Shown: in pieces, positions 33,625 through 42,359 of the stretch
Numbering within the stretch: the stretch's first letter is position 1
Layout: the number at the start of each line of letters is the position of its first letter
DNA from: a bacterium
GTDB taxonomy: Bacteria; SAR324; XYD2-FULL-50-16
Assembly: GCA_018829445.1 (NCBI GenBank)
Contig: JAHJTV010000080.1
Span: 1-64,000 of the forward strand
Direction of reading: 5' to 3'
Length of the DNA stretch: 64,000 bases
Position numbers and translations under genes: made by a program
The notes under the pieces: generated by a model
What the model was told of the DNA's origin: nothing
The model's database searches: none
What the model saw: the letters and a program-made list of their open reading frames with translations, nothing else

Positions 33625-34360
33625 TTTTTTCCCCCATAAATTAATTTTAAATTTTAGTTGGTTAACACATATAAAATACCACTAATCCGAATTTGAATAG
33701 ACGGATTCATAGTTAATATTACACTGATTTTGATTTGGTAAAAGGTTTAAAATTGGTTTATAAAACGTTCATAAAAAATAGACGATTTATAAAACCCTGG
33801 TGAGCAAGCAGACCATTGAAGATTTCGCAGGCGGTACTATGCATCTTTTTTGCGTCTGATTTCCAGTTTGCAGCTCAGAAACGACTTAATTTGTCGTACA
33901 GTTTAGCGATGGTATTGACACCGCAACTGACAATACCTCCATAATCATCTCTACTGCTGCCTGTAATAATTCTCCGACAGCATAATTGTTCGCCATTGAG
34001 TGTAATAATTGGTCTGTCAACGGACTTGATGAGATTAATAAGGGCAATATAACAATAAGTTATATTGAGCGCTTAGCGTAGGTCGGATAACGCTTTGTCC
34101 GCCAATGCTAGATCTGTATCTGCCTTTGACAGGCCTGCTTTATCAGCTGAATAGATACAAATTATATTGGTTTTTAGTTATCAAATCTGTGAAGCCTCTA
34201 TTTACCTTGTTTTTGACGCTCAATTATTGTTCCTGAATTTGATGCTGACTTTTGAATATATTTTTAAAAAAAAGTTGCAAAAGCTACATTATGTGATATT
34301 CTTTATACACCCAAAATTACTGTTTTTACTGAAGGGAAAAGTTATTTGACTGGATCTTTT
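33625..34360. other. Long intergenic region upstream of the cytochrome operon
   Basis: About 735 bases. A 65-codon open stretch on the minus strand (33878-34072) reads like protein but has no start codon; it could be a remnant. GTAGGTCGGATAACGC at 34079-34094 looks like half of a REP-type repeat. An imperfect FNR-like TTGATGAGATTAA lies near 34027. No secure feature. Confidence 0.35.
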
Positions 34361-34906
34361 ATGAAAAAATATTTATTTCGAGGATTACTGGTTGTGCTGG
34401 GGATAGGTATCGGTTTTCCCCTGTTCAGCCTTGGATATTACACCATGGTACGAACCTCAACTCCGGAGTTTTGTGCCTCCTGCCATGAGATTCAATTTGC
34501 GGTGGATACCTGGAGTACCTCAACCCACGTTAACAACAGTCACGGATTTGTGGCTGACTGTATGGACTGTCATCTGCCTGCACCGCAGGATACCTTTAAC
34601 TTCTTCTACACCAAAACCGCACATGGATTGAAGGATGTGATCGCTCATTTTGTAATGGATGAATATGACCATGATGCTGCCCGAGAAGCAGCCTATGCAT
34701 CCTTTAAAAACGAGCAGTGTCAGAAATGTCATCGCAATCTTCTGCATATTCCTGATAAGAGGGGAGCCATGCTGGCTCACCGGGAAGTGGTGTACGCCCG
34801 ACGCGGCTATGAAAAAAAATGCATCGATTGCCACCGTGACCTGGTTCATAACAAAACGCCTGTATACCGTTATAAACAGCTCCAAACGGTTTATGCAGGG
34901 GATTAA
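34361..34906 (+). CDS. NapC/NirT/NrfH-type tetraheme cytochrome c
   Basis: A 181-residue membrane-anchored cytochrome. One N-terminal transmembrane helix (about 6-27) is followed by four CXXCH sites: CASCH (38-42), CMDCH, CQKCH and CIDCH. This matches NrfH/CycX-type quinol dehydrogenases, which take electrons from menaquinol and pass them to a periplasmic multiheme reductase. The next gene, 26 bases on, is an octaheme HAO-like protein, so it is the likely partner. The ATG at 34361 is used; a TTG five codons earlier with AAGGG nine bases upstream is possible. Confidence 0.88.
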   Translation: MKKYLFRGLLVVLGIGIGFPLFSLGYYTMVRTSTPEFCASCHEIQFAVDTWSTSTHVNNSHGFVADCMDCHLPAPQDTFNFFYTKTAHGLKDVIAHFVMDEYDHDAAREAAYASFKNEQCQKCHRNLLHIPDKRGAMLAHREVVYARRGYEKKCIDCHRDLVHNKTPVYRYKQLQTVYAGD

Positions 34907-34932
34907 CAATCTTACGATATAAATTGGGGGGA

Positions 34933-36291
34933 ATGATGAGAACACTGATCAACATTGAACAAATCTGTATCACTGTTGCGGCTGTCTTGGCTCTGGTGCT
35001 GCCGGGCACTGTTTTTGCCGCAAATTACCCAAAAACAAAGGAGTTCCGTATTGAACGGGGTATGTCAAATGAGGCTGCCGGCTGTATCGAATGCCATCAG
35101 AAGGAACATCCCGGCTTATTTGCGGACTGGACAAAAAGCCGTCATGCCAGCGCCAATATTACCTGCTACGATTGCCACAAGGCCGCGGAACACGACAAGG
35201 ATATCAGCCAGACACATTTTAAGGAGGACAAGGTTCCCATCACGGCCGTTGTAACGCCCAAAGACTGTTCTCGCTGTCACCCTGATGAAGCAAAAGAATA
35301 TTCCCAGAGTAAACATGCCAATACGGTGGAAATCATGTGGAAACTTGATCCCTGGCTCAACCATGGTATGAACAGTGAGGTTGAAAGAGCTTCCGGGTGC
35401 CTTCACTGCCATGGTACCGTCTTGAAGATGAAGGGAGACAGTCTCGATCCTGCAACCTGGCCAAATGTTGGTGTGGGGCGCGTCAACCTGGATGGAAGCC
35501 TGGGAAGCTGCACCAGTTGCCATACCAGGCATATGTTCTCAGTCATGGAAGCCAGAAAACCGGAAGCCTGCGGACAATGTCACCTGGGTCCGGATCATCC
35601 GCAGATTGAGATCTATATGGAATCCAAGCACGGTGATATCTATACGGCTCATGGGGATGGTTACAACTGGGATGCCCCCGCCGGCACCTGGACACCCGGT
35701 TTGGATTATCGAGGACCAACCTGCGCCTCCTGCCATATGTCGGGAGCAGGGAAAACCATGACGAGTCATAATGTAACCGAAAGACTTTCCTGGGAGCTCC
35801 AGGCTCCGCTGACCGTCAGGCCCGAAAACTTTGGCCCCTTCCCCAATAAAACAGACTGGAATACGGAGCGTGACAAAATGAAAGAGATATGTGTTCAGTG
35901 CCACGGTCAGACCTGGGTGAATGATCACTACATCAAGCTCGATCAGGTAGTACAGGAATATAATGATGTTTATTTCAAACCCGCCAAAGCCATGCTGGAC
36001 AAACTCTATGCAGCAGGATTGCTGGACAACACCCGCTATTTTGATGAAGCTTTGGAAGTTGAGTATTATGAACTGTGGCATCATGAAGGACGAAGAGCCA
36101 GAATGGGGACAGCCATGATGGCGCCTGATTACGCCTGGTGGCACGGTTTCTATGAATGCAAAAAACGCTTCAACAAGTTTATGGAAGAAGCCAACGAGCT
36201 GCTTGCCCACAATAAAAAGGCATACAAAGCTGTTGATTTCCCTAACGCTACCGGGAGCAAGGAAAAGCCAAAAGAGGTGTTCGGAAAATAG
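34933..36291 (+). CDS. Octaheme hydroxylamine oxidoreductase-like cytochrome c
   Basis: A 452-residue periplasmic protein. A signal peptide (about 1-30, ending VFA) is followed by eight CXXCH sites: CIECH, CYDCH, CSRCH, CLHCH, CTSCH, CGQCH, CASCH and CVQCH. Heme number, length and the C-terminal block HHEGRRARMGTAMMAPDY fit the HAO family. Members paired with an NrfH/CycX-like anchor in non-nitrifiers are thought to reduce nitrite or hydroxylamine to ammonium; nitrifier HAO oxidises hydroxylamine and needs a tyrosine cross-linked to the P460 heme. Whether the tyrosine in APDY is that residue needs an alignment. GGGGGGA lies directly before the ATG pair at 34933/34936. Confidence 0.88.
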   Translation: MMRTLINIEQICITVAAVLALVLPGTVFAANYPKTKEFRIERGMSNEAAGCIECHQKEHPGLFADWTKSRHASANITCYDCHKAAEHDKDISQTHFKEDKVPITAVVTPKDCSRCHPDEAKEYSQSKHANTVEIMWKLDPWLNHGMNSEVERASGCLHCHGTVLKMKGDSLDPATWPNVGVGRVNLDGSLGSCTSCHTRHMFSVMEARKPEACGQCHLGPDHPQIEIYMESKHGDIYTAHGDGYNWDAPAGTWTPGLDYRGPTCASCHMSGAGKTMTSHNVTERLSWELQAPLTVRPENFGPFPNKTDWNTERDKMKEICVQCHGQTWVNDHYIKLDQVVQEYNDVYFKPAKAMLDKLYAAGLLDNTRYFDEALEVEYYELWHHEGRRARMGTAMMAPDYAWWHGFYECKKRFNKFMEEANELLAHNKKAYKAVDFPNATGSKEKPKEVFGK

Positions 36292-36305
36292 TTACAGGTT
36301 TCAAA

Positions 36306-36339
36306 TTAGTGCCGGTACTTTCCCCCTGACCGGCACTAA
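36306..36339 (+). terminator. Hairpin after the cytochrome operon
   Basis: TTAGTGCCGGT (36306-36316) and ACCGGCACTAA (36329-36339) pair perfectly over 11 bases with a 12-base loop, 15 bases after the HAO-like stop and 30 bases from the convergent tetR-type stop. It could serve both directions. No T-run. Confidence 0.6.
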
Positions 36340-36368
36340 CATCCTGCGATTCAGCAAACGAAAATTAA

Positions 36369-36995
36369 TCATTGATCGCACAACTGATTCAGGTGAAATT
36401 CTATCTCATCAGCTGATTTTTCATTCAGATAAGGTTTGTAAACAAACAGAATCTGCATGGTTCCCTCTTTGATGTTCTCCCCGGTCACCCTGGCATGAAC
36501 GGTATCCCAGTAGTACATCCACAGTTGATTTGCCAGCCAGAGATTTCGTATTAGATAATCCTTCTCCTTTTGAGACTTCAACGGTTTCATGATCCCGGCA
36601 TTTGCCCATGAATCCAATATCACACCCAATAGCTTTATTATCCTTTCTGTTCTTCTTCGGTATTCTTCCCTGAGATCGGGATCTTTGTTCAAGAGATGCG
36701 GTAACTCAAGATATAAAAACCGGTAGCTGTAAAACAGATTGCCGAGATTGAACAATAATCCGGCTATGGCCGGTTCATGAGTGTGAATCTCCGGATTGGA
36801 CCAAATGGTATCCAGCTGTGAGGTCATGGTGTTCCAAATTGTGCGGATGATCTCCTCTTTAGTTTTATAGTGGTAGCGCAGGTTTCCCGGGCTGATCCCC
36901 ATTTTACCGGCAATCTGATTGACGGAGATTTCACTCACACTATGCTCGTTAAAAATCTCCACGGCAGTCTTCAGTATTTTCTCTTTAGTTTTCAT
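36369..36995 (-). CDS. TetR-family transcription regulator
   Basis: A 208-residue protein. The N-terminal HTH is classical: KILKTAVEIFNEHS, EISVNQIAGKMG and NLRYHYKTKEEII (about residues 5-50). The C-terminal helical domain is typical of a group with a following TetR_C-like fold of unknown ligand, seen near acyl-CoA metabolism genes. It is divergent from a CoA-transferase gene, and the 280-base gap holds a long dyad at 37144-37181, so it probably controls that gene and itself. An acyl-CoA or related ligand is plausible but not shown. Confidence 0.85.
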   Translation of the reverse strand: MKTKEKILKTAVEIFNEHSVSEISVNQIAGKMGISPGNLRYHYKTKEEIIRTIWNTMTSQLDTIWSNPEIHTHEPAIAGLLFNLGNLFYSYRFLYLELPHLLNKDPDLREEYRRRTERIIKLLGVILDSWANAGIMKPLKSQKEKDYLIRNLWLANQLWMYYWDTVHARVTGENIKEGTMQILFVYKPYLNEKSADEIEFHLNQLCDQ

Positions 36996-37143
36996 GGGTA
37001 ATCATGTTAGCTATTGCGCTTTAATATTTTGGATTGACTGGATTATTCCGCGCCTTATTAATCAGGTTGAATCTTCTGGTATAAAATTTATCCTTGTTTG
37101 TCAATCACTAAATAGGCGAATAATACCATTTTATTTGTCTATA

Positions 37144-37181
37144 AAGACTAATTTACTTGACATGTAAACCTAATTAGTCTT
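37144..37181 (+). promoter_or_regulatory. Dyad operator and promoter candidate between tetR-type and CoA-transferase genes
   Basis: AAGACTAATT (37144-37153) and AATTAGTCTT (37172-37181) are perfect inverted repeats 18 bases apart. Between them is a second dyad, TTTAC-7-GTAAA (37152-37168), that contains TTGACA (37157-37162), a consensus -35 element; TTAAAA follows 17 bases later as a poor -10. A TetR dimer bound here would block the promoter. Confidence 0.5.
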
Positions 37182-37275
37182 AAAAACACATTAAAAACCA
37201 GATTTTAAAAACTGATTGGCTTCCACGATTCCTGGAGTTCAAAAGGAAGTACAATCCAAACAGAAGAAGGATCTT

Positions 37276-38595
37276 ATGAGTTGGCAAAAACGTTATCAAG
37301 AGAAACTGGTCACCCATGAAGAGGCGGCTAAATCTATCAAGTCAGGAGACACCATATCGGTACCCGGGGCGTGCGCTGTTCCCTATAAGCTTTTAAATGC
37401 GGTCGGTGACAGATGGGAAGAGCTGGAAGATGTGACTGTTGCCACTGTATTGTACATGGATATGATAAATTTCCTTGAGGGAAAATACAAAGGGCATATT
37501 GGTACCCATTCAGTATTTATCGGCCCCCTGGAACGATTTTTTATTGAGCAGGGCAATGTGAAGGTCACCTCCTGTAATTTATCGTTGTGTAAGGAGTTGT
37601 TTCAGGAGGTGATCGGGGGGAATGTTGTGGCCATGGAGGTGTCGCCACCTGATGAGTGGGGTTATATGAGCTATGGTCCGGTTGGGACATCGGTCAATGC
37701 CTCCCTGGTTGAGCCGGCTAACAGGGTGATTGTGCAGGTGAATGACAAGGTTCCCTATGTTTATGGGAAAGACGCCTGTATTCATGTGGACGAAGTGGAG
37801 ATGATCTGTGAATTTCATCATGCTCTGCCCGTGCTTCCGGACATTCCCGTCGATGATAATGACAGGAAAATGGCTGAATACATAGTGGAGCGCATTCCAA
37901 ACGGGGCCACCATACAGATCGGTATCGGTCCGGTCGCCAATGCCATTGGCTTTTTTCTGGATCAAAAAAAGGATCTGGGGATTCATACGGAGATGCTGAC
38001 CGATTCAATGATGCACCTGGCAAAAAAGGGGATTATCAACGGGTCAAAAAAAACCTTTTATCCGGGCAAGATTACATTCGGTTTTGGAATCGGTTCCCAG
38101 GAGCTCTATGATTTTATGAACAGGAACCCGAAGCTGGAGGCGATGCCGATCTATGATATTAATAATATAAATAATATCGCCATGAATGACAATTATATCT
38201 CAATTAACAATGCACTTTCCGTAGATCTTACCGGGCAGGTGGCATCGGAAACCCTGGGGCATAGTTTATTCAGTTGTACTGGCGGACAGCATGATTTTGT
38301 CATGGGGGCGGCTCTGTCAAAAGGCGGTAAATCGTTCATTGCATTGAATTCCGTGGCCAAAACCGAAGGTGGTTTGGTATCTCGGATAACTTCCGCTCTC
38401 CCATTGGGCACAGTGGTGACGACTCCCCGCTCGATCGTTCGGTATGTTGTTACGGAACACGGTATCGCAGATTTATGGCTGAAGAGTGTTGATGAGCGGG
38501 TCAAACAGATGATTACCATTGCCCATCCGGATTTCAGAGATCAGCTGGAGAAAGAAGCCCGGGATGCCGGACTTTTACCAAAAGAGGTCTGGTAA
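37276..38595 (+). CDS. 4-hydroxybutyrate/acetate CoA-transferase family protein
   Basis: A 439-residue protein of usual length for acetyl-CoA hydrolase/4-hydroxybutyrate CoA-transferases. It carries GDTISVPGACAVPYKLL near 25, ATIQIGIGPVANAIGFFL near 215, and SCTGGQHDFVMGAALSKGG near 335, with EHGIADLW near the end. These enzymes transfer CoA through a glutamyl-CoA intermediate. AGAAGGA lies four bases before ATG 37276, so this start is preferred over an earlier TTG. The gene is alone, divergent from the TetR-type gene, and ends before a strong hairpin. Substrate unknown. Confidence 0.86.
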   Translation: MSWQKRYQEKLVTHEEAAKSIKSGDTISVPGACAVPYKLLNAVGDRWEELEDVTVATVLYMDMINFLEGKYKGHIGTHSVFIGPLERFFIEQGNVKVTSCNLSLCKELFQEVIGGNVVAMEVSPPDEWGYMSYGPVGTSVNASLVEPANRVIVQVNDKVPYVYGKDACIHVDEVEMICEFHHALPVLPDIPVDDNDRKMAEYIVERIPNGATIQIGIGPVANAIGFFLDQKKDLGIHTEMLTDSMMHLAKKGIINGSKKTFYPGKITFGFGIGSQELYDFMNRNPKLEAMPIYDINNINNIAMNDNYISINNALSVDLTGQVASETLGHSLFSCTGGQHDFVMGAALSKGGKSFIALNSVAKTEGGLVSRITSALPLGTVVTTPRSIVRYVVTEHGIADLWLKSVDERVKQMITIAHPDFRDQLEKEARDAGLLPKEVW

Positions 38596-38607
38596 TTCTC
38601 TGTAATC

Positions 38608-38651
38608 CTGCTCTTGGCAGCAATCATCTAGCGAGTTGCTGCCAAGAGCAG
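38608..38651 (+). terminator. Perfect 16-bp hairpin after the CoA-transferase gene
   Basis: CTGCTCTTGGCAGCAA (38608-38623) and TTGCTGCCAAGAGCAG (38636-38651) pair without mismatch around a 12-base loop, 12 bases after the stop. No T-run follows. A smaller GCGGGATTGCATTCCCGC palindrome lies 15 bases further on. Confidence 0.6.
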
Positions 38652-39093
38652 AGATCATGGTAGTGCGGGATTGCATTCCCGCCTGTACTTATCTAATGCG
38701 ATTATGTAAGGTCGCCTGCTGTTTAAAACCAAAGATTCTCCACCAAAAATACTCCTTAGTATGCTCTTATGAGCTAATATCCCGGTAGTTCAGTGATTCA
38801 AACCTATTAAGACCTTCAACAATAATCACCTCTCCTTTTATGATTGATTGGACAGCCCGGCTTTTCCGTATAATCTGCCGGATCTTCACATTGTCCTCAT
38901 ACTTTTGTCATATTTTCTCCATATTCACCTTGTAAATTATAACTTATACAGCCAAAGACCACATTCTTCCAGTCATGAATCAAAGGACTAATGGACAGAA
39001 AATGGGCTTCCCTGGTCGAAGGACACTGATCGCCTGGGAGAATTCTAATGAATGTTTCCCTTATTTTGACTTTATTTAATATAACAAACGGAA
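38652..39093. other. Intergenic region upstream of the export operon
   Basis: About 440 bases, containing the palindrome GCGGGATTGCATTCCCGC near 38667-38684 and otherwise no recognised element. It should carry the promoter of the MacAB-like genes. Confidence 0.35.
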
Positions 39094-40311
39094 ATGAAGA
39101 CTTTGACAACTATCGGTTATTATCTGTTACAAATTGTTCATTTTATCTTCATTGTGGCAGGCGCATTATTTATCGGACTTCATGGTTATCAGATGCTTAC
39201 TGCCAAGGCCAAGTCAATGGATAACTCTCCATTTAAAACAGCAAGGATTCAACGAGGCGACCTGGAAACTACAGTTTCCAGCACCGGCTCCATTAACGCA
39301 GTCGGTACGGTTGAGGTTGGAACACAGGTTTCAGGTACCATCAAACATGTCTATGTCGATTATAACGACAGGGTAAAGAAAGGGCAGATTCTTGCGGCTT
39401 TAGAAACCGATCTCCTTGAAGCATCAGTATCCGAGGCAGAAGCAGGGGTAATAGTCGCTGATGCTGAATACTTACAGGCAGAGGAGGATTATAAACGTAA
39501 CAAAAAACTGTATTCCAGGGGACATGTTACCGAACAGGATTTATTAGGCTACCAAACCGAAATGGAAAAATCCCGGGCAGCGAAGCTTTCCTCTCAAGCA
39601 GCCTTGACACGCGCTAAAATCAACCTGAAGAATGCACAGATCCGATCCCCTATTAACGGGACAGTCATAGAACGTTCTGTCAGTGCCGGACAAACCGTAG
39701 CTGCAAACCTGAGTTCCCCGACTCTATTTATATTGGCTGAAGATCTCTCCCTAATGCAGATTGAAGTTAATGTGGATGAGAGTGATATCGGGCAGATCAA
39801 AGAGAAACAAAAAGTGCGGTTCACTGTCCAAACATGGCCGGATGATCTATTTCAAGGAACGGTTGATATGATTCGTTTGAATCCCGAGACAATCTCCAAT
39901 GTTGTTAATTATACCGTGGTAGTTACGACAAAAAACAAAAAAAACCTGTTACTTCCCGGGATGACCGCAACTGTCGATTTTATTATTCAAGAACGCAAAG
40001 ATGTACTGTTGATCGATAACGCAGCCATCAAATTCGGTCTTGGTAAAGATACAACCCACAATCAAGGGAGGGTTGATTCTGGTGAAAGTCGGTTTATTAC
40101 TATGGATAATATGGGGCAGCTTCAACCGGTGGTGGTTGAAACCGGATTGACAGATGGAGCAGTGACCGAGATTGTTGGTGAAGATCCACTTATTGTGAAG
40201 GAAGGAACACTTGTGGTGATCGGAGTCAATCGTCCTCAATCTACCCCATCCGCTAAACAGACACTTATGCCGAGGCCTCCTCGAGGCGGCGGAATGGGGA
40301 GGTTATTTTGA
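39094..40311 (+). CDS. MacA-like periplasmic adaptor (HlyD/RND family)
   Basis: A 405-residue membrane-fusion protein. One N-terminal transmembrane helix (about 8-30) anchors it; then come the biotinyl-lipoyl half TVEVGTQVSGTIKHVYVDYNDRVKKGQ, an alpha-helical hairpin (about 110-180), the second lipoyl half IRSPINGTVIERSVSAGQTV, and beta-barrel and membrane-proximal domains. It ends in PRPPRGGGMGRLF. Adaptors like this link an inner-membrane ABC pump to TolC; no TolC gene is adjacent. The next gene overlaps its stop by four bases, so the three genes are one operon. Confidence 0.88.
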   Translation: MKTLTTIGYYLLQIVHFIFIVAGALFIGLHGYQMLTAKAKSMDNSPFKTARIQRGDLETTVSSTGSINAVGTVEVGTQVSGTIKHVYVDYNDRVKKGQILAALETDLLEASVSEAEAGVIVADAEYLQAEEDYKRNKKLYSRGHVTEQDLLGYQTEMEKSRAAKLSSQAALTRAKINLKNAQIRSPINGTVIERSVSAGQTVAANLSSPTLFILAEDLSLMQIEVNVDESDIGQIKEKQKVRFTVQTWPDDLFQGTVDMIRLNPETISNVVNYTVVVTTKNKKNLLLPGMTATVDFIIQERKDVLLIDNAAIKFGLGKDTTHNQGRVDSGESRFITMDNMGQLQPVVVETGLTDGAVTEIVGEDPLIVKEGTLVVIGVNRPQSTPSAKQTLMPRPPRGGGMGRLF

Positions 40312-41009
40312 AAACCATTGAGATTCGTGATTTGCACAAAATATACAGAATGGGGGATCAGGAAGTTCATGCTCTCCGAGAAATCTCAGTATCCGTAAGC
40401 AGCGGTGAGTTTATCGCCATTGTCGGTACATCCGGGTCTGGGAAATCAACATTAATGAATATTCTGGGATGTCTGGATTATCCCAGCAAAGGGGACTATT
40501 TTCTTGATGGCCTGCCTGTTTGCGATTTGGATAGAAATCAATTGGCCGATATTCGTAATCGAAAGATTGGATTTGTCTTCCAGGGATTTAATTTACTTCC
40601 GCGTACATCCGCTTTGGAAAATGTTGAGGTTCCACTGCTTTACAATCGATCTCGCCGGACAGGTTCAACCTGGGAAGCTGCAAAGAACGCGCTGGAACGT
40701 GTTGATCTCGGCGATCGCCTTCACCATGAACCCGCTCAACTCTCCGGCGGGCAACAACAACGTGTGGCGATTGCCAGAGCTCTGATTAACCAACCGGCGA
40801 TCATTCTGGCCGATGAGCCTACCGGAAACCTGGATAGTAAGACCAGCAGGGAAGTACTTTCGATTTTTCGAGATTTAAACAGGCAGGGCATTACCATTGT
40901 CCTGGTTACTCACGATTTCGAAGTGGCGGCATACACTCGGCGGATTATTGAGTTGCGAGACGGTCGGATCGTAAGCGATGAAGATCAAAGCCCCAAGGAG
41001 TTGCGATGA
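40308..41009 (+). CDS. MacB/LolD-type ABC transporter ATPase
   Basis: A 233-residue ATPase with Walker A GTSGSGKST near 42, signature LSGGQQQR near 143, Walker B IILADEPTGN near 163 and the H-loop VTHD. This is the MacB/LolD/FtsE group, which powers mechanotransmission and not classical import. The TTG start overlaps the adaptor stop (TTGA) and has GGGGAGG five bases upstream. In this operon the ATPase and the permease are separate proteins, whereas Escherichia coli MacB is one chain. Confidence 0.9.
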   Translation: MKTIEIRDLHKIYRMGDQEVHALREISVSVSSGEFIAIVGTSGSGKSTLMNILGCLDYPSKGDYFLDGLPVCDLDRNQLADIRNRKIGFVFQGFNLLPRTSALENVEVPLLYNRSRRTGSTWEAAKNALERVDLGDRLHHEPAQLSGGQQQRVAIARALINQPAIILADEPTGNLDSKTSREVLSIFRDLNRQGITIVLVTHDFEVAAYTRRIIELRDGRIVSDEDQSPKELR

Positions 41010-42223
41010 GATGGACGCGGATGATTCGAGTGGCTTTAAAAAACATTATGAAGAATAAAATGCGGAGCTTGTTAACCATGCTTGGCATTATTATCGGTGT
41101 GGGGTCTGTTATTGCTCTTATATCTCTGGGAGAAGGGACACAGGCTGATGTGGAAAAACAGATCTCATCCCTGGGAACAAACCTCCTGATTGTTATGCCG
41201 GGTGCCGCCAGAGTTGGCGGGGTAAGTCGGGGAGCCTCCAGTTTTGATACACTGACTTTGAAGGATGTAGAAAAGCTTAAAAAAGACGCGACTCTGCTTA
41301 AATACGTTTCACCGGAAGTTAAAACATCAGATCAGATTATTGCCGGTTCGGCTAACTGGTCGACTACTATTTCCGGAGTTGGCACTGAGTATCTTCATAT
41401 CAAGGATTGGGAACTCTCTCAAGGGAGGTTCTTCACTGAGCGGGAAGAAAAAACCATGGCTAAGGTTGCCGTGTTGGGAAATACTGTAGCTGACGAACTC
41501 TTCTCCAACCAGAATCCGGTGGGTGAACGAATTCGCATCCGCAACATACCCTTCAAGGTGATAGGTGTTTTGACGGAGAAAGGGCAAAGCTCCATGGGGC
41601 CTGATCAGGATGACCTGATTCTGGCACCGACGACTACGGTTTTGTATCGGATGACAAAAGGCAAGCATATTCACTCTATTATGGCCGGAGCAGTTTCCTC
41701 GGAACTGATGGAGGACGCTCAAAAGGAATTGGAGACGTTGCTGAGGGAGTATCATCGGTTAACCTCCGAGGAGGTGAATAATTTTACAGTAAGAAGCCAA
41801 ACAGAATTGAGTGAAGTTGCTACCAAAACCACGGGAACAATAACCATGTTTTTGAGTGCAATTGCCGGTGTTTCGTTGCTGGTTGGCGGAATTGGTATCA
41901 TGAATATTATGCTGGTGTCCGTTACCGAACGCACCCGGGAGATAGGCATTCGCCTGGCCGTTGGTGCGCACAAAAATGATATTCTGGTTCAGTTTCTGGT
42001 AGAAGCGGTGATTCTTAGCCTAATGGGCGGATTAATCGGAATTGCCTTGGGTTTCGGGATTGCATTTTCGGTTGGTAGAATCATGGGAATGAGCAGCGAG
42101 ATTAATCCATTGATCATTGGAGTATCCTTCCTGTTTTCCGGTGCAGTTGGAGTCTTTTTCGGGCTTTACCCCGCCGGCAAAGCGGCAAACCTTAATCCGA
42201 TCGAGGCCTTGCATTATGAATGA
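41006..42223 (+). CDS. MacB/FtsX-type ABC transporter permease
   Basis: A 405-residue protein with the MacB topology: one transmembrane helix (about 20-42), a periplasmic domain of about 230 residues, then three helices (about 283-305, 330-355, 368-390). The start KNIMKNKMRSLLTMLGIIIGVGSVIAL is highly typical, as is GIMNIMLVSVTERTREIGIRLAVGA before the third helix. With the adaptor and ATPase it would export a small molecule, peptide or lipid-like compound from the periplasm. ATGA overlap with the ATPase gene shows translational coupling. Confidence 0.9.
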   Translation: MRWTRMIRVALKNIMKNKMRSLLTMLGIIIGVGSVIALISLGEGTQADVEKQISSLGTNLLIVMPGAARVGGVSRGASSFDTLTLKDVEKLKKDATLLKYVSPEVKTSDQIIAGSANWSTTISGVGTEYLHIKDWELSQGRFFTEREEKTMAKVAVLGNTVADELFSNQNPVGERIRIRNIPFKVIGVLTEKGQSSMGPDQDDLILAPTTTVLYRMTKGKHIHSIMAGAVSSELMEDAQKELETLLREYHRLTSEEVNNFTVRSQTELSEVATKTTGTITMFLSAIAGVSLLVGGIGIMNIMLVSVTERTREIGIRLAVGAHKNDILVQFLVEAVILSLMGGLIGIALGFGIAFSVGRIMGMSSEINPLIIGVSFLFSGAVGVFFGLYPAGKAANLNPIEALHYE

Positions 42224-42274
42224 TATTGGTTTTTGTCCGGTGGCTGAAATGCGGTGTTTTTGCTTCAGTAAGCC

Positions 42275-42293
42275 AATCCGACTTTATCGGATT
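42275..42293 (+). terminator. Weak hairpin after the permease gene
   Basis: AATCCGA and TCGGATT form a seven-base stem with a five-base loop; a run of six Ts follows 18 bases later. It may reduce readthrough into the cytochrome gene. Confidence 0.35.
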
Positions 42294-42359
42294 AGTGGCA
42301 GGATCAGCTTGTTTTTTCTTAATAATTGAAAGATTGCAGAAAACTTTGAAGGCAATACA

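Noticed and set aside
33878..34072. A 65-codon open stretch on the minus strand with protein-like composition.
   Set aside because: No start codon, no ribosome binding site and no recognisable motif; it could be a remnant or chance.
34079..34110. GTAGGTCGGATAACGC as an enterobacterial-like REP element.
   Set aside because: Only one half of the palindrome is present and no second copy was seen.
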